Below, piece by piece: positions 29,909 to 38,387 of a DNA stretch of 59,563 nucleotides (position 1 is its first letter; every line of letters starts with the position of its first letter). The position numbers and the translations under genes are program-made. The DNA is from Moorena sp. SIO3H5 (GTDB lineage: Bacteria; Cyanobacteriota; Cyanobacteriia; Cyanobacteriales; Coleofasciculaceae): the NCBI RefSeq assembly GCF_010692395.1, contig NZ_JAAHHS010000026.1, positions 1 to 59,563 of the forward strand, read 5' to 3'. The notes beneath the pieces are model-generated. The model did no database searches. It saw nothing but the letters and a program-made list of their open reading frames with translations, and was not told the origin of the DNA.

Positions 29909-30244
29909 TTACTGCCCACAACAGCGGTCAATGCCAAGACTTTGTAAGAGTAGGTCACTGACAGCGTTAGCGATCGCAAATTCCCCGTAAAAACTTTCTG
30001 TAAAGTCAAACGCCTGCATTTCTGTAACAATAGCAATCACAAGTGAACCCAAATCATTTTCTCCTTCCATCCGTTGACGGACGAAAATCTGGGCGGCGCG
30101 TTGTGCAATCGTTTGATTAATTGCTTCTGGGAGAAACTCTTGATCTAGCCATTGCGCAAGAGTTTCTCGTAACCATTCACCTTCCTGCTGAGGATTTTCA
30201 GCCGGTGGCAGAGTAATCGCTGGAATTGGTTTCGGTTTAGCCAT
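29909..30244 (-). CDS. Small conserved-type cyanobacterial protein, unknown function
   Basis: 111 aa, acidic and helical, starting MAKPKPIPAITLPPAENP, a proline-rich tail, followed by WLRETLAQWLDQEFLPEAINQ and RAAQIFVRQRMEGENDLGSL. There is no signal peptide or membrane segment. Codon use and composition resemble neighbouring genes and the start ATG is clear, so it is probably real. I do not recognise a characterised family. Confidence 0.65.
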   Translation of the reverse strand: MAKPKPIPAITLPPAENPQQEGEWLRETLAQWLDQEFLPEAINQTIAQRAAQIFVRQRMEGENDLGSLVIAIVTEMQAFDFTESFYGEFAIANAVSDLLLQSLGIDRCCGQ

Positions 30245-30382
30245 AAATAAGGTTTAATGACGGCTAAGCTAAATAGTTTTCTGTTGACCTTTGATTCTAT
30301 GATACTTTGACACTCAACACTTAACACTCAATACTCCACACTCAATACTCCACACTCAACAAACTGATCCTGGTCTTTGCTA

Positions 30383-32077
30383 TTAAAGAGCAAATAGCCT
30401 CTTGACTCGCTTGCGAACCCAAACTAGAATATTTTTGTCATCTTCTGCCGCATCCAACAAACCCATTTTCCGCATCTGTTTTTGTCGCTCAGCTAATTCT
30501 TCCTGATGTTTGCCTAATTCCTGGACAATAATCTCCGATAGATCTGGATAGTCCTTCAAGAGTTGTTTAAAACCTTTATTGCTAATTACAAATAATAGTG
30601 ACTCTTCTAAGGCTCTAACTGATGCTGTTCTTGGTACGCCTAACATTAACGAAAGTTCGCCAAAAAATTGACCTGCCTGAAGACTATTAAGAGTTTTGTT
30701 AATCCTCTCTACAAAGACTTCGACAGAACCAGCTAGGATAATATAAAATGCATCTCCAGGGTCTCCTTCATGAAATAACATCTCTGAGGGACGTAAGCGC
30801 TTTCGGTATCCAATTTCAATTAATTGTCTTAGTTCTAATTCAGTAAAATTTTTAAAATAATCGACCTGCCGCAGTAAGTCACGTAAAGCTAAAGGTCTAG
30901 GTGTTTTAACTTTGAACGACTGCTGATTTGATTCTTCAATAGTTTGTTCAACAGTTTCAATATTTTGGCTGTGAATCTCTTTCCCCATCAGGGCTTCAGG
31001 GTTACGCAGCCAAAAATCCCTTTGAGGGAAAGGAATTGAGATTCCCTGCTGACGTAAATTATATTCAATAATAAAATTCAAAGAACTTCTTATCAAAGGT
31101 TCTTGATCAATTCGATTGACCCATACCCGAAGTTCAAAGTTTAAGGCACTATCACCAAACCCTTTAAAAAGAACTCTTGGTGTCGGCTCAGATAAGACAG
31201 ATGGTTCTAAATAAGCAGATTTTAATAGGACTTCTGTCACTAATACTGGATCACTATCGTAAGCAACTCCTACAGGTATGTGTATACGGGCTTTATAGCT
31301 GTCAAAAGTCCAGTTAAGCATTCGGTTTTCTACCAAATGAGAGTTAGGAACTACTACATCTCCCCCCTCCCTTGTGCGGATGATTGTAGACCGCATCGAG
31401 ACTTCTTTAACATATCCGGATAACCCATCAAATTCAATAAAATCACCAACTCGTATTGTTCGTTCTAATAGTAATGTCACACCACTGATAAAGTTTTTAG
31501 TTATATCCTGTAGTCCAAAACCAATTCCAACCCCTAAGCCACCAGCAATAACTGCTAATGACCCCAATTCAAAGTTATTATTCAGAACAATTACAATGCC
31601 TAATATCCCAAATGCGTAGCTGATGATTGTAGCGATGACTGCTCGATTAGCTTCGTCAATCCCCATTTGGGGAAGTAGCTCTTGTTTTAAAAAGTTTTTT
31701 AGGGTACTAGCCAGAAAAATTACTATCATTAAAGACAGTACTAGCTGTATTAGTAATTTAATAGATACTTTAGTATTACCTACTTCAAAAATGGTTAATT
31801 TAATTAGATCTAAACCACCTATAAAATAGATAATATATACCAATACAGTGAAAATTGTATAACTAATTAATTTAGCAAAAAAATCTCTTTTTTTTGGATC
31901 ATTTACTAGCTTATTAAGCAGTTTACAATTCAGGAATTTTTTGAAATCTTGAATGAGAAATTTAGCAATTAAAAATAAAAAAATTAATTGAAGTATGGTG
32001 AGAAGAGAGACAGGCACTTCTCCCAGTTGGAAGAGAGATTTTTTTAAAAATTTTGGAACTAATTGATCAAGAGGCAT
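30383..32077 (-). CDS. MscS-type mechanosensitive channel fused to a cyclic-nucleotide-binding domain
   Basis: 564 aa. Membrane segments lie at about 20-45, 70-95, 105-130 and 145-185. The pore helix and MscS beta domain follow at about 180-330 (AGGLGVGIGFGLQDITKNFISG, then GDFIEFDGLSGYVKEV). A CRP-like cNMP domain occupies about 400-520, with HEGDPGDAFYIILAGSVEV and the phosphate cassette FGELSLMLGVPRTASV, including the Arg that contacts the nucleotide phosphate. This architecture suggests an ion or osmolyte channel whose gating responds to cAMP or cGMP as well as membrane tension. The tail is basic. Monocistronic. Confidence 0.9.
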   Translation of the reverse strand: MPLDQLVPKFLKKSLFQLGEVPVSLLTILQLIFLFLIAKFLIQDFKKFLNCKLLNKLVNDPKKRDFFAKLISYTIFTVLVYIIYFIGGLDLIKLTIFEVGNTKVSIKLLIQLVLSLMIVIFLASTLKNFLKQELLPQMGIDEANRAVIATIISYAFGILGIVIVLNNNFELGSLAVIAGGLGVGIGFGLQDITKNFISGVTLLLERTIRVGDFIEFDGLSGYVKEVSMRSTIIRTREGGDVVVPNSHLVENRMLNWTFDSYKARIHIPVGVAYDSDPVLVTEVLLKSAYLEPSVLSEPTPRVLFKGFGDSALNFELRVWVNRIDQEPLIRSSLNFIIEYNLRQQGISIPFPQRDFWLRNPEALMGKEIHSQNIETVEQTIEESNQQSFKVKTPRPLALRDLLRQVDYFKNFTELELRQLIEIGYRKRLRPSEMLFHEGDPGDAFYIILAGSVEVFVERINKTLNSLQAGQFFGELSLMLGVPRTASVRALEESLLFVISNKGFKQLLKDYPDLSEIIVQELGKHQEELAERQKQMRKMGLLDAAEDDKNILVWVRKRVKRLFAL

Positions 32078-32500
32078 AAATAACTGCTTTTCAGCTATGA
32101 ATCTATATTTATACCACTTAATCTTAGTATTATTTTAGGATTCAGATATCAGAGTTGCTATTTACCACTTTTCCATTTGGCAACTCCTAGACCAGTTAAA
32201 TTCCTTGCAAGACCAAGGATGAAGCGCTTTGAGGAACACAACTATTGTCTTGATGCAGTCGCTCATGGGGGAAACCCCCAAGACCGCGCTGCATCGCTTT
32301 TTCTTAGTCAAGCACAAGTAACAAACCTGAGAACAAACCTGACAACAAAGCCTAAAAAGCCCTTGCCACACTTACACAACCACTAATCAGTAGCTAATCA
32401 GCACTCAGCACTAGCTTCAAGTTAGCTTTAGAGGTTATTACATATAATACCATGTTTGACAATGATGTGACGGTCTCCGTCAAATGTAATCATACCACGG
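32078..32500. other. Gene-free region with a 52-bp repeat
   Basis: Contains 52-bp repeat copy 3 and AT-rich sequence. Short open frames exist only because the repeat is open in several frames; I see no real gene. Confidence 0.6.
32247..32298 (+). repeat. 52-bp palindromic repeat, copy 3
   Basis: Same ends as copies 1 and 2, with inner segment TCGCTCAT instead of TAGCGAGT, matching copy 4. Arms GATGCAG/CTGCATC and GGGGG/CCCCC are intact. Confidence 0.88.
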
Positions 32501-32834
32501 TTATGGAGTTTTCCACTCCATCACAGAAACATGCCTCCAGATCACATGAAGCTCACCCAACACCAGTCCCAAGATAGTTCCTAGAGGAGAAATTTGCCAA
32601 AACCAAGGCACAAACATTAAATAAGGAAAGGCACCTGCGTGCGCGATCAAGGATTACCAGGGGGTTCTTAGTTAATACAGCATAGTGAATGAAACTACGA
32701 TTCTTACTATGGTGTACTAGCGCATGGAATTTACCAAAAATGTGCTCAGGGACATGGTAAACAAAAGTAGACAGGAAATCCCAAAGTAGTAGCTGCACGC
32801 TTTGCAACCAATAATATCTTAATGATGAACACAT
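32501..32834 (-). pseudogene. Frameshifted small membrane protein with histidine boxes (fatty acid hydroxylase-like)
   Basis: The frame from the ATG at 32834 reads to ..YAVLTKNPLVILD, then continues in another frame as AGAFPYLMFVPWFWQISPLG and ..LGELHVIWRHVSVMEWKTP to a stop at 32501-32503. The shift falls near 32635-32645, in a GCGCACGCAGG stretch. Together the parts contain HVPEH (HX3H), HALVHH (HX3HH) and HVIWRH (HX4H), a spacing like the di-iron histidine boxes of the fatty acid hydroxylase or sterol desaturase superfamily. Without the shift the product would be about 111 aa with two or three membrane segments. The family name is tentative; the frameshift is visible directly. Confidence 0.6.
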
Positions 32835-33151
32835 CTAACTCCTCTTCCTATTCGCTGATCTTAGCTGTCCGGTAAAATTCATCCCACATCTCAATCCGTA
32901 AGGATGAGTGTGGGATGAATTTTACACAGAGTCTTCTGGGATAGGGAAGCGAGCTATCAAGCTTCTAAGTAGTTCAGATGAGGTCATCCCCCTGGGATTG
33001 ACCGTAGGTCACGCTACGGGAACGGCCTCCTGTTTTAATTGTCGTTTCTCAAAATCAGTCAACCTAATCATCACTGTTTTATCTTTTATTTTGTATTAAC
33101 ATATGTTACGTGTGTTACTATTATGGTAGGTCGATAAGCAGGAGATGACAA
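32835..33151. other. Region upstream of TnpB with long hairpin
   Basis: Holds a 54-bp hairpin (32872-32925) and a GCCGTAGGCC-type repeat (32994-33023). Probably the left part of the TnpB-carrying element. Confidence 0.55.
32872..32925. repeat. 17-bp perfect inverted repeat hairpin
   Basis: GTAAAATTCATCCCACA (32872-32888) and TGTGGGATGAATTTTAC (32909-32925) are exact inverted repeats. The 20-nt interior (CTCAATCC..GGATGAG) can pair further with one bulge. It sits between a pseudogene and tnpB. Confidence 0.75.
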
Positions 33152-34408
33152 GTGAGAGCAGCGTATCAGTACAGACTCAGACCAACTAAATCGCAGATTG
33201 CCAAGATAGAGAAATGGTTGGATATGTTACGCCACCAATACAACTATTTATTAGCTGACCGATTTAACTGGTATGAACAAAACTGTTGTCCAGTAAATTC
33301 TTGTCCTCTTGTTTGTCATCTACCGGAGTTAAGAAACAAGCCCGAATACTTCTCGCAAAAGAAATCTTTGCCTGACTTAAAGAAGGATAGGCCGTGGTAC
33401 GGAGAGATTCATTCTCAAGTCTTGCAGGATTGCGTTAAAAGGGTAGACCTGTCTTTTAAGCGGTTCATTAAAGGGGATTGCAACGGTAACAAAAGTGGAA
33501 AACCGAGATTTAAAGGTGAAAATAGGTACAAGTCTTTTACTTTTCCATCTCTTTCTAAGGAACCGGTAAGCGGAAACATCTTGACTTTGCCTAAGTTTGG
33601 TAAAATCAAGATGATTTATCATCGACCTATTCCAGAAGGCTTCAAGATTAAGACAGCAACAATAACAAAAAAAGCTGATGGGTACTACGTTACACTGTCA
33701 ATTCAAGATGATTCTGTTCCGGACATAATTCCAATAGTAATGGTCACTAATCCTGTCGGTATTGACATGGGACTCAAATCTTTCTTGATTAAGTCTGATG
33801 GTACAGATATCCCTATTCCTCAATATTACAGGAAAGCTCAAAAGCGACTCAAAAAAATCCAAAAAGCTGTTAGTAGATCCAAGAAAGGTAGTAACAACCG
33901 AAAGAAAGCTGTAACTAAATTAGGGAAAGCTCACAAAAAGGTTGCTGACACCAGAAAAGACTTTCATTTTAAAACAGCGAAGGGATTACTAGATGATCAC
34001 GACCTAGTCGCTCACGAGAAACTCAATATCAAAGGTTTGGCCAAAACAAAAATGGCTAAGTCAGTTTTAGATGCTGGCTGGGGACAATTCCTGTCTATCT
34101 TATCAACCAAAGCCGTTCGCGTAGCGTGGCCTACGGCCTTAAATGCTGGGTTGGTTACAGTTGCGGTGAATCCCCGAAATACTAGCCAAAATTGCTCTAA
34201 TTGCGGTAAAAAAGTACCGAAAAAATTAAAAGACCGCATCCATTCTTGTCCTCATTGTGGTTACGTGGCTGACAGGGATGTAAATGCGGCAATTAATGTA
34301 TTGAATTTGGCGGTGGGGCATCCCGTCAGCAGTAAAGCTTTCCGAGTATCCGAACCAATGGGTGGAGTTGGAAAGAAGCCTACACTGAACCTGAAAAGGT
34401 CAGTGTAG
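33152..34408 (+). CDS. tnpB: RNA-guided endonuclease TnpB (IS200/IS605 family) with an in-frame repeat insertion
   Basis: 418 aa with GTG start at 33152, preceded by AGGAGA. The N-terminal half is the REC/WED-like region with helix YRLRPTKSQIAKIEKWL. The RuvC residues are present: Asp in VGIDMGLKSF, Glu in VAHEKLNIKG, Asp in ADRDVNAAINVL. The zinc ribbon CSNCGKKV..CPHCG is intact. Between the second and third RuvC motifs, where relatives read KAENAGL, this protein reads KAVRVAWPTALNAG; the additional ~8 residues are encoded by a GCCGTAGGCC-type repeat at 34112-34138. No tnpA is adjacent. A hairpin overlaps the stop codon. Confidence 0.9.
   Translation: MRAAYQYRLRPTKSQIAKIEKWLDMLRHQYNYLLADRFNWYEQNCCPVNSCPLVCHLPELRNKPEYFSQKKSLPDLKKDRPWYGEIHSQVLQDCVKRVDLSFKRFIKGDCNGNKSGKPRFKGENRYKSFTFPSLSKEPVSGNILTLPKFGKIKMIYHRPIPEGFKIKTATITKKADGYYVTLSIQDDSVPDIIPIVMVTNPVGIDMGLKSFLIKSDGTDIPIPQYYRKAQKRLKKIQKAVSRSKKGSNNRKKAVTKLGKAHKKVADTRKDFHFKTAKGLLDDHDLVAHEKLNIKGLAKTKMAKSVLDAGWGQFLSILSTKAVRVAWPTALNAGLVTVAVNPRNTSQNCSNCGKKVPKKLKDRIHSCPHCGYVADRDVNAAINVLNLAVGHPVSSKAFRVSEPMGGVGKKPTLNLKRSV
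34112..34138 (-). repeat. GCCGTAGGCC-type repeat inside tnpB
   Basis: Reads GCCGTTCGCGTAGCGTGG followed by CCTACGGCC. It leaves the tnpB frame open and adds residues VRVAWPTAL. Confidence 0.8.
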
Positions 34409-34409
34409 G
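34379..34409 (+). ncRNA. Hairpin overlapping the tnpB stop: possible omega RNA 3' scaffold
   Basis: CCTACACTGAACCT pairs with AGGTCAGTGTAGG around a GAAA loop, with one bulged A. TnpB guide RNAs (omega RNA, reRNA) are known to overlap the 3' end of the gene and end at the element's right end. The placement fits; expression is not shown. Confidence 0.5.
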
Positions 34410-34461
34410 AGTATGTCACTCAACTTACCACTTAGTAATTAGCATCAATTACCATAAAAGT

Positions 34462-34938
34462 TCAATCTTCCATTTCAGTTGACTCAGTTTGATCGGATTG
34501 GGTGCTTTCGGCATTTATCAACGTATTATTGAATGAATTGATGTTCCGCTTTCGTTCAGAGGCACGCTTATCCAAAATTGTCTTCAGCCTTGCTGAAGGC
34601 ATTTCTCCATTAATATGAATCTGAATTTTCGGACCGGAACTAGCTAGACGAATAATCATCCCATCGATAACCGGCATTTGGGTAATCCGCTTGCCATCCA
34701 TATACGTACCATTGGCACCTAAACTGATAATTTCCCAACCATCAGGATTTCGCCGTAGTTCTACATGGTGACGGGAAACTACAGCGCTATAGAGAATAAC
34801 ATGATTATCGGTTGACCGGCCAATCCGAATCACTGATTCTGTTTCAAAGGGCCAACTTTGAACAGGCACAGACTGGAGAGGATGCAGTAGGGTTAGGGTA
34901 ATCGCCGGTGTCACATCTTTCAAGGATTTTGTCCTCAC
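34462..34938 (-). CDS. FHA-domain protein
   Basis: 158 aa from a GTG at 34938. The FHA domain covers residues about 30-105: VIRIGRSTDNHVILYSAVVSRHHVELR carries the phosphothreonine-binding Arg, Ser and His, and ANGTYMDGKRI the Asn-Gly. The C-terminal 45 residues are polar and probably disordered. FHA proteins dock on phosphothreonine of Ser/Thr kinase substrates. A second FHA gene lies 860 bp upstream in the same direction, with decayed mobile sequence between them. Confidence 0.88.
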   Translation of the reverse strand: MRTKSLKDVTPAITLTLLHPLQSVPVQSWPFETESVIRIGRSTDNHVILYSAVVSRHHVELRRNPDGWEIISLGANGTYMDGKRITQMPVIDGMIIRLASSGPKIQIHINGEMPSARLKTILDKRASERKRNINSFNNTLINAESTQSDQTESTEMED

Positions 34939-35198
34939 GGCCTGATACTGTTAACTATCCCCCACCGACACAACGTGGGATTTCCTTGCTTATACAGCCA
35001 AAACGGCTGCCAGAATTAGTCATATCTGCTTAGATTAGCAAGGACTGACATGCACCCCAATTAAGGCACACCTATATTAATATATAGTTTGCTGTAAATA
35101 CTATGACTATAGACGACCTTAGTAGAAGGGGCAATCTAGGAGAGTGCCACCATGGTGAATTATTAATTTGAAGTACCCCAACCTGCTTGGCTGAGCTG

Positions 35199-35227
35199 GC
35201 GTTCGCATAGCGTGGCCTACGGCCATG
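35199..35227 (-). repeat. GCCGTAGGCC-type repeat
   Basis: Contains GTTCGCATAGCGTGGCC followed by TACGGCC, inside the decayed mobile sequence. Confidence 0.75.
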
Positions 35228-35705
35228 GGATTGCTCGCCACCTCAAGCCAATCAGGGACGGTCTTATTCGTCTTTAGAGTTTCCCGCTTCATCCGCCGAA
35301 GCCTCAACCAGAGGCGCGCCTGCCGGTTTTGGTCTTACTCAGCGTCCACAGGCAGACATCCGCCTTCTAAGGACGTATTTTGCGACAGACAAACCTTGGA
35401 ATCACAGCATATAGGCTAACCAGCCGGGGCTTGTCTCTTCCCTGAACTCCGAAGCGTACTTTGTAAACCTAATGGTCTAAGTTAACCAAATAAGACTGTT
35501 TTTAAGGTAGCCTTTTAGTCGGTCAGGCGGGTCATCAACCAGCTCTATTTTAGTACGATTCGTCACAAGTTGTCGTCTCGCTATCCATCTCGGAGACGAA
35601 ACCGTAAGAGTGGACTTTCGCGAGTTTTGTTCAAAGGAAGGTCTGCAATTGTCCATAACCCCTAGCAACGAAACATCCTCACGTAAACTGCCCCGATAGT
35701 AAACT

Positions 35706-35737
35706 GCCCCGACCTAGCTAGCGCTTTAGGTCGGGGC
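35706..35737. terminator. Terminator-like hairpin
   Basis: GCCCCGACCTA and TAGGTCGGGGC are exact inverted repeats with a 10-nt loop. On the plus strand TTTGT follows; on the minus strand it lies 57 bp beyond the FHA gene stop. Confidence 0.55.
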
Positions 35738-35793
35738 TTTGTCCCAGATCAATTTTGCACAACCAGCTGTCACACCCACCTAGTAACGAAAAC

Positions 35794-36681
35794 TCAAGAA
35801 CTTTGGAACAAAAATGTCACTTTATCACCTTTCCCCAAGCTAATGCGATCGCCTGTTCTTAGTCGATGCCGATTGCCTGGTGCTAGAGACGTGTGGTTGA
35901 CATAAGTGCCATTGGAGCTGCCTACATCTTCAATATAATAGATATCCCCTTCAACTCTGATATCGGCGTGAATGCGAGAGACAATGTCTGAGTCAGGAAA
36001 ACCAGAGACATCAATATCCGGGGGAATTTTATCATTGGGCTTACCCATATGAATCACTGATATATGCTGCGGTAACTCAATTGTTGTATTGGTTTGCATA
36101 TGCAACAGTTGAGCTGAGATTACCTGCAACTGAGTTTGGGCACTACCTCTATCGGGTACAGGGAGCGGTGGCGGGTTCTCTAAGTCAGCTTCTGGTATTG
36201 ACGGTGAGGGTACGTTTTGGCTAGATTCTTCCTGAGAAAACCCTAAATTACCAACGGTAGGTAGGGGCAATGGTAGGGTTTCTAAGTCAGGATTCTGTGG
36301 TTGATATGCTTCTGTGTTGAGGGCTGGATTAACAACCGTAGCTGGCATAGGGGTGGTAGATTCAGCATCATCAGAACTGATAGGATTGGATGCTGGATCG
36401 GGGACTTGAGTATTCATAGCCATGGATATAGGTTCAACAAGTGGGTCTGGGGATACCAAGTCGGGTATCTCTGGGGTAGAGTTTGACCCTGATTTCTCCC
36501 CTTTTTCCATATTGGCACCCACATTCAAGTGAAATCCACACTGACCACAGAAGCTTGCGTCAGTCTGAACTGTTGCACCACAGTTAGGACAGCTGGTAGT
36601 GGAAGGTAAGGGAGTGTAGCAGGCTTCACATTGGGTAGCCCCTTCCGGATTTTGGTGATTGCAGTTAGGGCAAACAATCAT
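35794..36681 (-). CDS. Zinc-ribbon and FHA-domain protein
   Basis: 295 aa. Two zinc ribbons at the N-terminus: CPNCNHQNPEGATQCEAC (residues 4-21) and CPNCGATVQTDASFCGQCG (about 31-49). A proline- and glutamate-rich linker of about 140 residues follows, then an FHA domain at about 200-290 (DIVSRIHADIRVE, then GSSNGTYVNHT). It resembles cyanobacterial FHA proteins that act with Ser/Thr kinases; partner unknown. The neighbouring FHA gene at 34.5 kb lacks the zinc ribbons. Confidence 0.88.
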   Translation of the reverse strand: MIVCPNCNHQNPEGATQCEACYTPLPSTTSCPNCGATVQTDASFCGQCGFHLNVGANMEKGEKSGSNSTPEIPDLVSPDPLVEPISMAMNTQVPDPASNPISSDDAESTTPMPATVVNPALNTEAYQPQNPDLETLPLPLPTVGNLGFSQEESSQNVPSPSIPEADLENPPPLPVPDRGSAQTQLQVISAQLLHMQTNTTIELPQHISVIHMGKPNDKIPPDIDVSGFPDSDIVSRIHADIRVEGDIYYIEDVGSSNGTYVNHTSLAPGNRHRLRTGDRISLGKGDKVTFLFQSS

Positions 36682-36825
36682 ATAACTTTAATTTATTATT
36701 TTTAACAGCTATTATCTAATTTCAGATAATGTGACGATCATACACTTCCCGATCGGGCAAGTGTAGGCTTAATGCACCTCTTAAGGCTACCAGAACTTCT
36801 TATCCTTTGGAGACTCTGCGCGAAC

Positions 36826-36867
36826 GAGGCAATCAAGTTATAGAACTATCAATAACTTGATTGCCTC
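36826..36867. terminator. Perfect 16-bp hairpin
   Basis: GAGGCAATCAAGTTAT and ATAACTTGATTGCCTC pair exactly with a 10-nt loop; CGCG on each side can extend the stem. On the plus strand it is followed by TTTTCTTG. Size and loop length match the hairpin at 22971-23012. It may end transcripts from the FHA or pgl side; direction is uncertain. Confidence 0.55.
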
Positions 36868-37031
36868 ATGGCGCGTTTTCTTGCCAGGAAAACGTACTGC
36901 CCCACTTTTAATAGACTTGATTGAAGTTACTTTTTGGTTCTTTTTGCTGCTATCTAATTCAGCAACCTTCTCGCTGATTAGACTACAGTAGACTTTGGCT
37001 ATTTTCGGTTAAAATCGAAATTAATTCCTGT

Positions 37032-37086
37032 CCCGCATCCAAGCACCACTCCCCTATCTGAGGAGACCTGGGATTGGTGCGGGTTT
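37032..37086 (-). ncRNA. 55-nt conserved structured element, copy A (downstream of pgl)
   Basis: On the minus strand it starts AAACCCGCACCAATCCCAGG and ends ATGCGGG. CCCGCA and TGCGGG form a closing stem. It matches copy B (58966-59020) at 46 of 55 positions without gaps, with the first 23 identical. It lies about 185 bp beyond the pgl stop on the same strand. I do not recognise the RNA family. Confidence 0.5.
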
Positions 37087-37269
37087 TAGCTAGAGTGGGA
37101 GCATATAAGGCAAAAGGCTTCCACACAAAAGGCTACCAGGCAAGTCACCCTAATGAATTATCAAAATCCCTAAAAATATAACATAATCCCCTAAAACTAT
37201 AATAGTTTCTCAGTAACTGGATAGAACTGTTTCGCACTTCATCGTTCACACTTGACACTTCCGTGCTTG

Positions 37270-37992
37270 TCAATGTTTCAAATCTTCACCTGCTGATTGA
37301 TCTAGAAGCCACCAAAGTTCTCCTTGGGGCTGGATCAACCGAGCTGGATAGGTTTGTGGATCAGCTTCGGGGGCAAATATTTGAGCTAAGGCTGCTCTTT
37401 TGCCAGCACCAGCAACCAGAAACATAACGCAGTTGGCATGGTTAATCAAGGTGGAGGTAAAGGTGATTCGTGGTTGACCATCTTTGTTGCCAACTGTAAC
37501 GAGTCGGTCTTTTACTTGCAGAGCCTCTGTATGGGGGAATAGGGAAGCAGTATGGCCATCATCACCAATGCCTAACAAAATTACATCAAAGCCAGGAAAC
37601 TCTCCTACTGGTATGCCAAAAAACTCATACAGTTGAGCTTGATGTTTATCCGCGTCAGCAGCAGGGCTAGAGCCGTCGGTGGGCATCGGGTGAATGTTAG
37701 CCTCTGGTATATCGACTTTGTCTAACCAGGCCAGACGAGCCATCCTTTGATTACTATCCGGGTCATCGGGACTAACATAGCGTTCATCACCCCAAAACAC
37801 ATGAATGTTATTCCAGGCAAGGTCAAAGGTAGCGATCGCTTCATATAAAGGCTTGGGGGTGCTACCCCCAGCAAGGGCAATGGTACAACGACCTTTAGCC
37901 TGGATTGCTCCTTCGATTTTACTGAGGACAACATCAACAGCTCGCCTAATCAAAGCTTCTTTATCCGGTACAACTTCAACCACTTTGTTCAT
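37270..37992 (-). CDS. pgl: 6-phosphogluconolactonase
   Basis: 240 aa, DevB type. Motifs are TIALAGGSTPKPLYEAIA (residues about 38-55), VFWGDERYVSPDDPDSN (about 64-80) and LLGIGDDGHTASLFPHT (about 138-155), with catalytic His in DGHTASLFP. It hydrolyses 6-phosphogluconolactone in the oxidative pentose phosphate pathway, a main NADPH source in the dark for cyanobacteria. Monocistronic here; the 3' region contains the conserved 55-nt element. Confidence 0.96.
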   Translation of the reverse strand: MNKVVEVVPDKEALIRRAVDVVLSKIEGAIQAKGRCTIALAGGSTPKPLYEAIATFDLAWNNIHVFWGDERYVSPDDPDSNQRMARLAWLDKVDIPEANIHPMPTDGSSPAADADKHQAQLYEFFGIPVGEFPGFDVILLGIGDDGHTASLFPHTEALQVKDRLVTVGNKDGQPRITFTSTLINHANCVMFLVAGAGKRAALAQIFAPEADPQTYPARLIQPQGELWWLLDQSAGEDLKH

Positions 37993-38387
37993 AAAACCTT
38001 TCTGCCGAGGAACACTACATCCACAAGACTACCGTTAATCAGCTATTGTGCGATCGCTTTACCTGATTCAGGAAGAATACCAGAAATTATCCTAACACCT
38101 TGATTAGTGGTTAATGGTTAATGGCTAAGGCTGGTGACGCTCACCTAAAAGTTAGAGGGCGGGACTTCCCATCAGCACTTTAACACCAGGAGCGGATGTT
38201 GGAGTTAGGATTCTCGATTGCCATAGGTTAATATGGGCAAAGCGCCATGGTTGGCCTTCGTGCTCTTCTATTTTTCAACTTTACTGAGTACTCTAAAAAC
38301 TAGTAAGCCAGTAAGTTTAGGAAGGATTACTCAGTAAATTCCCCAAGTCGATGATTAAGTTAATCTAATAATCGCGCTTCATAGCCC
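37993..38387. other. Divergent promoter region between pgl and hpsJ-like gene
   Basis: 395 bp with one GCGATCGC near 38051. No repeat array or hairpin stands out. Confidence 0.5.

Larger units (their letters stand above)
34939..35793. other. 855-bp region with a probable decayed transposase tail
   Basis: On the minus strand, 35260-35360 reads MSACGR, a stop, then VRPKPAGAPLVEASADEAGN, which resembles the C-terminus of IS200/IS605-type transposases interrupted by a TGA. A GCCGTAGGCC-type repeat lies at 35199-35227 and an 11-bp terminator-like hairpin at 35706-35737. I see no intact gene. Confidence 0.45.
36682..37269. other. Gene-free region with hairpin and conserved RNA-like element
   Basis: Contains a perfect 16-bp hairpin (36826-36867) and the 55-nt element at 37032-37086 that recurs after ccmK4. 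No coding sequence seen. Confidence 0.6.

Noticed and set aside
32162..32386. Short open frames on both strands encoding DAVAHGGNPQDRAAS-type peptides
   Set aside because: They arise from the 52-bp repeat, which is open in several frames.
32930..33020. Remnant of a second transposase C-terminus (frame reading GKRAIKLLSSSDEVIPLG)
   Set aside because: Too short and without a recognisable motif to separate from chance.
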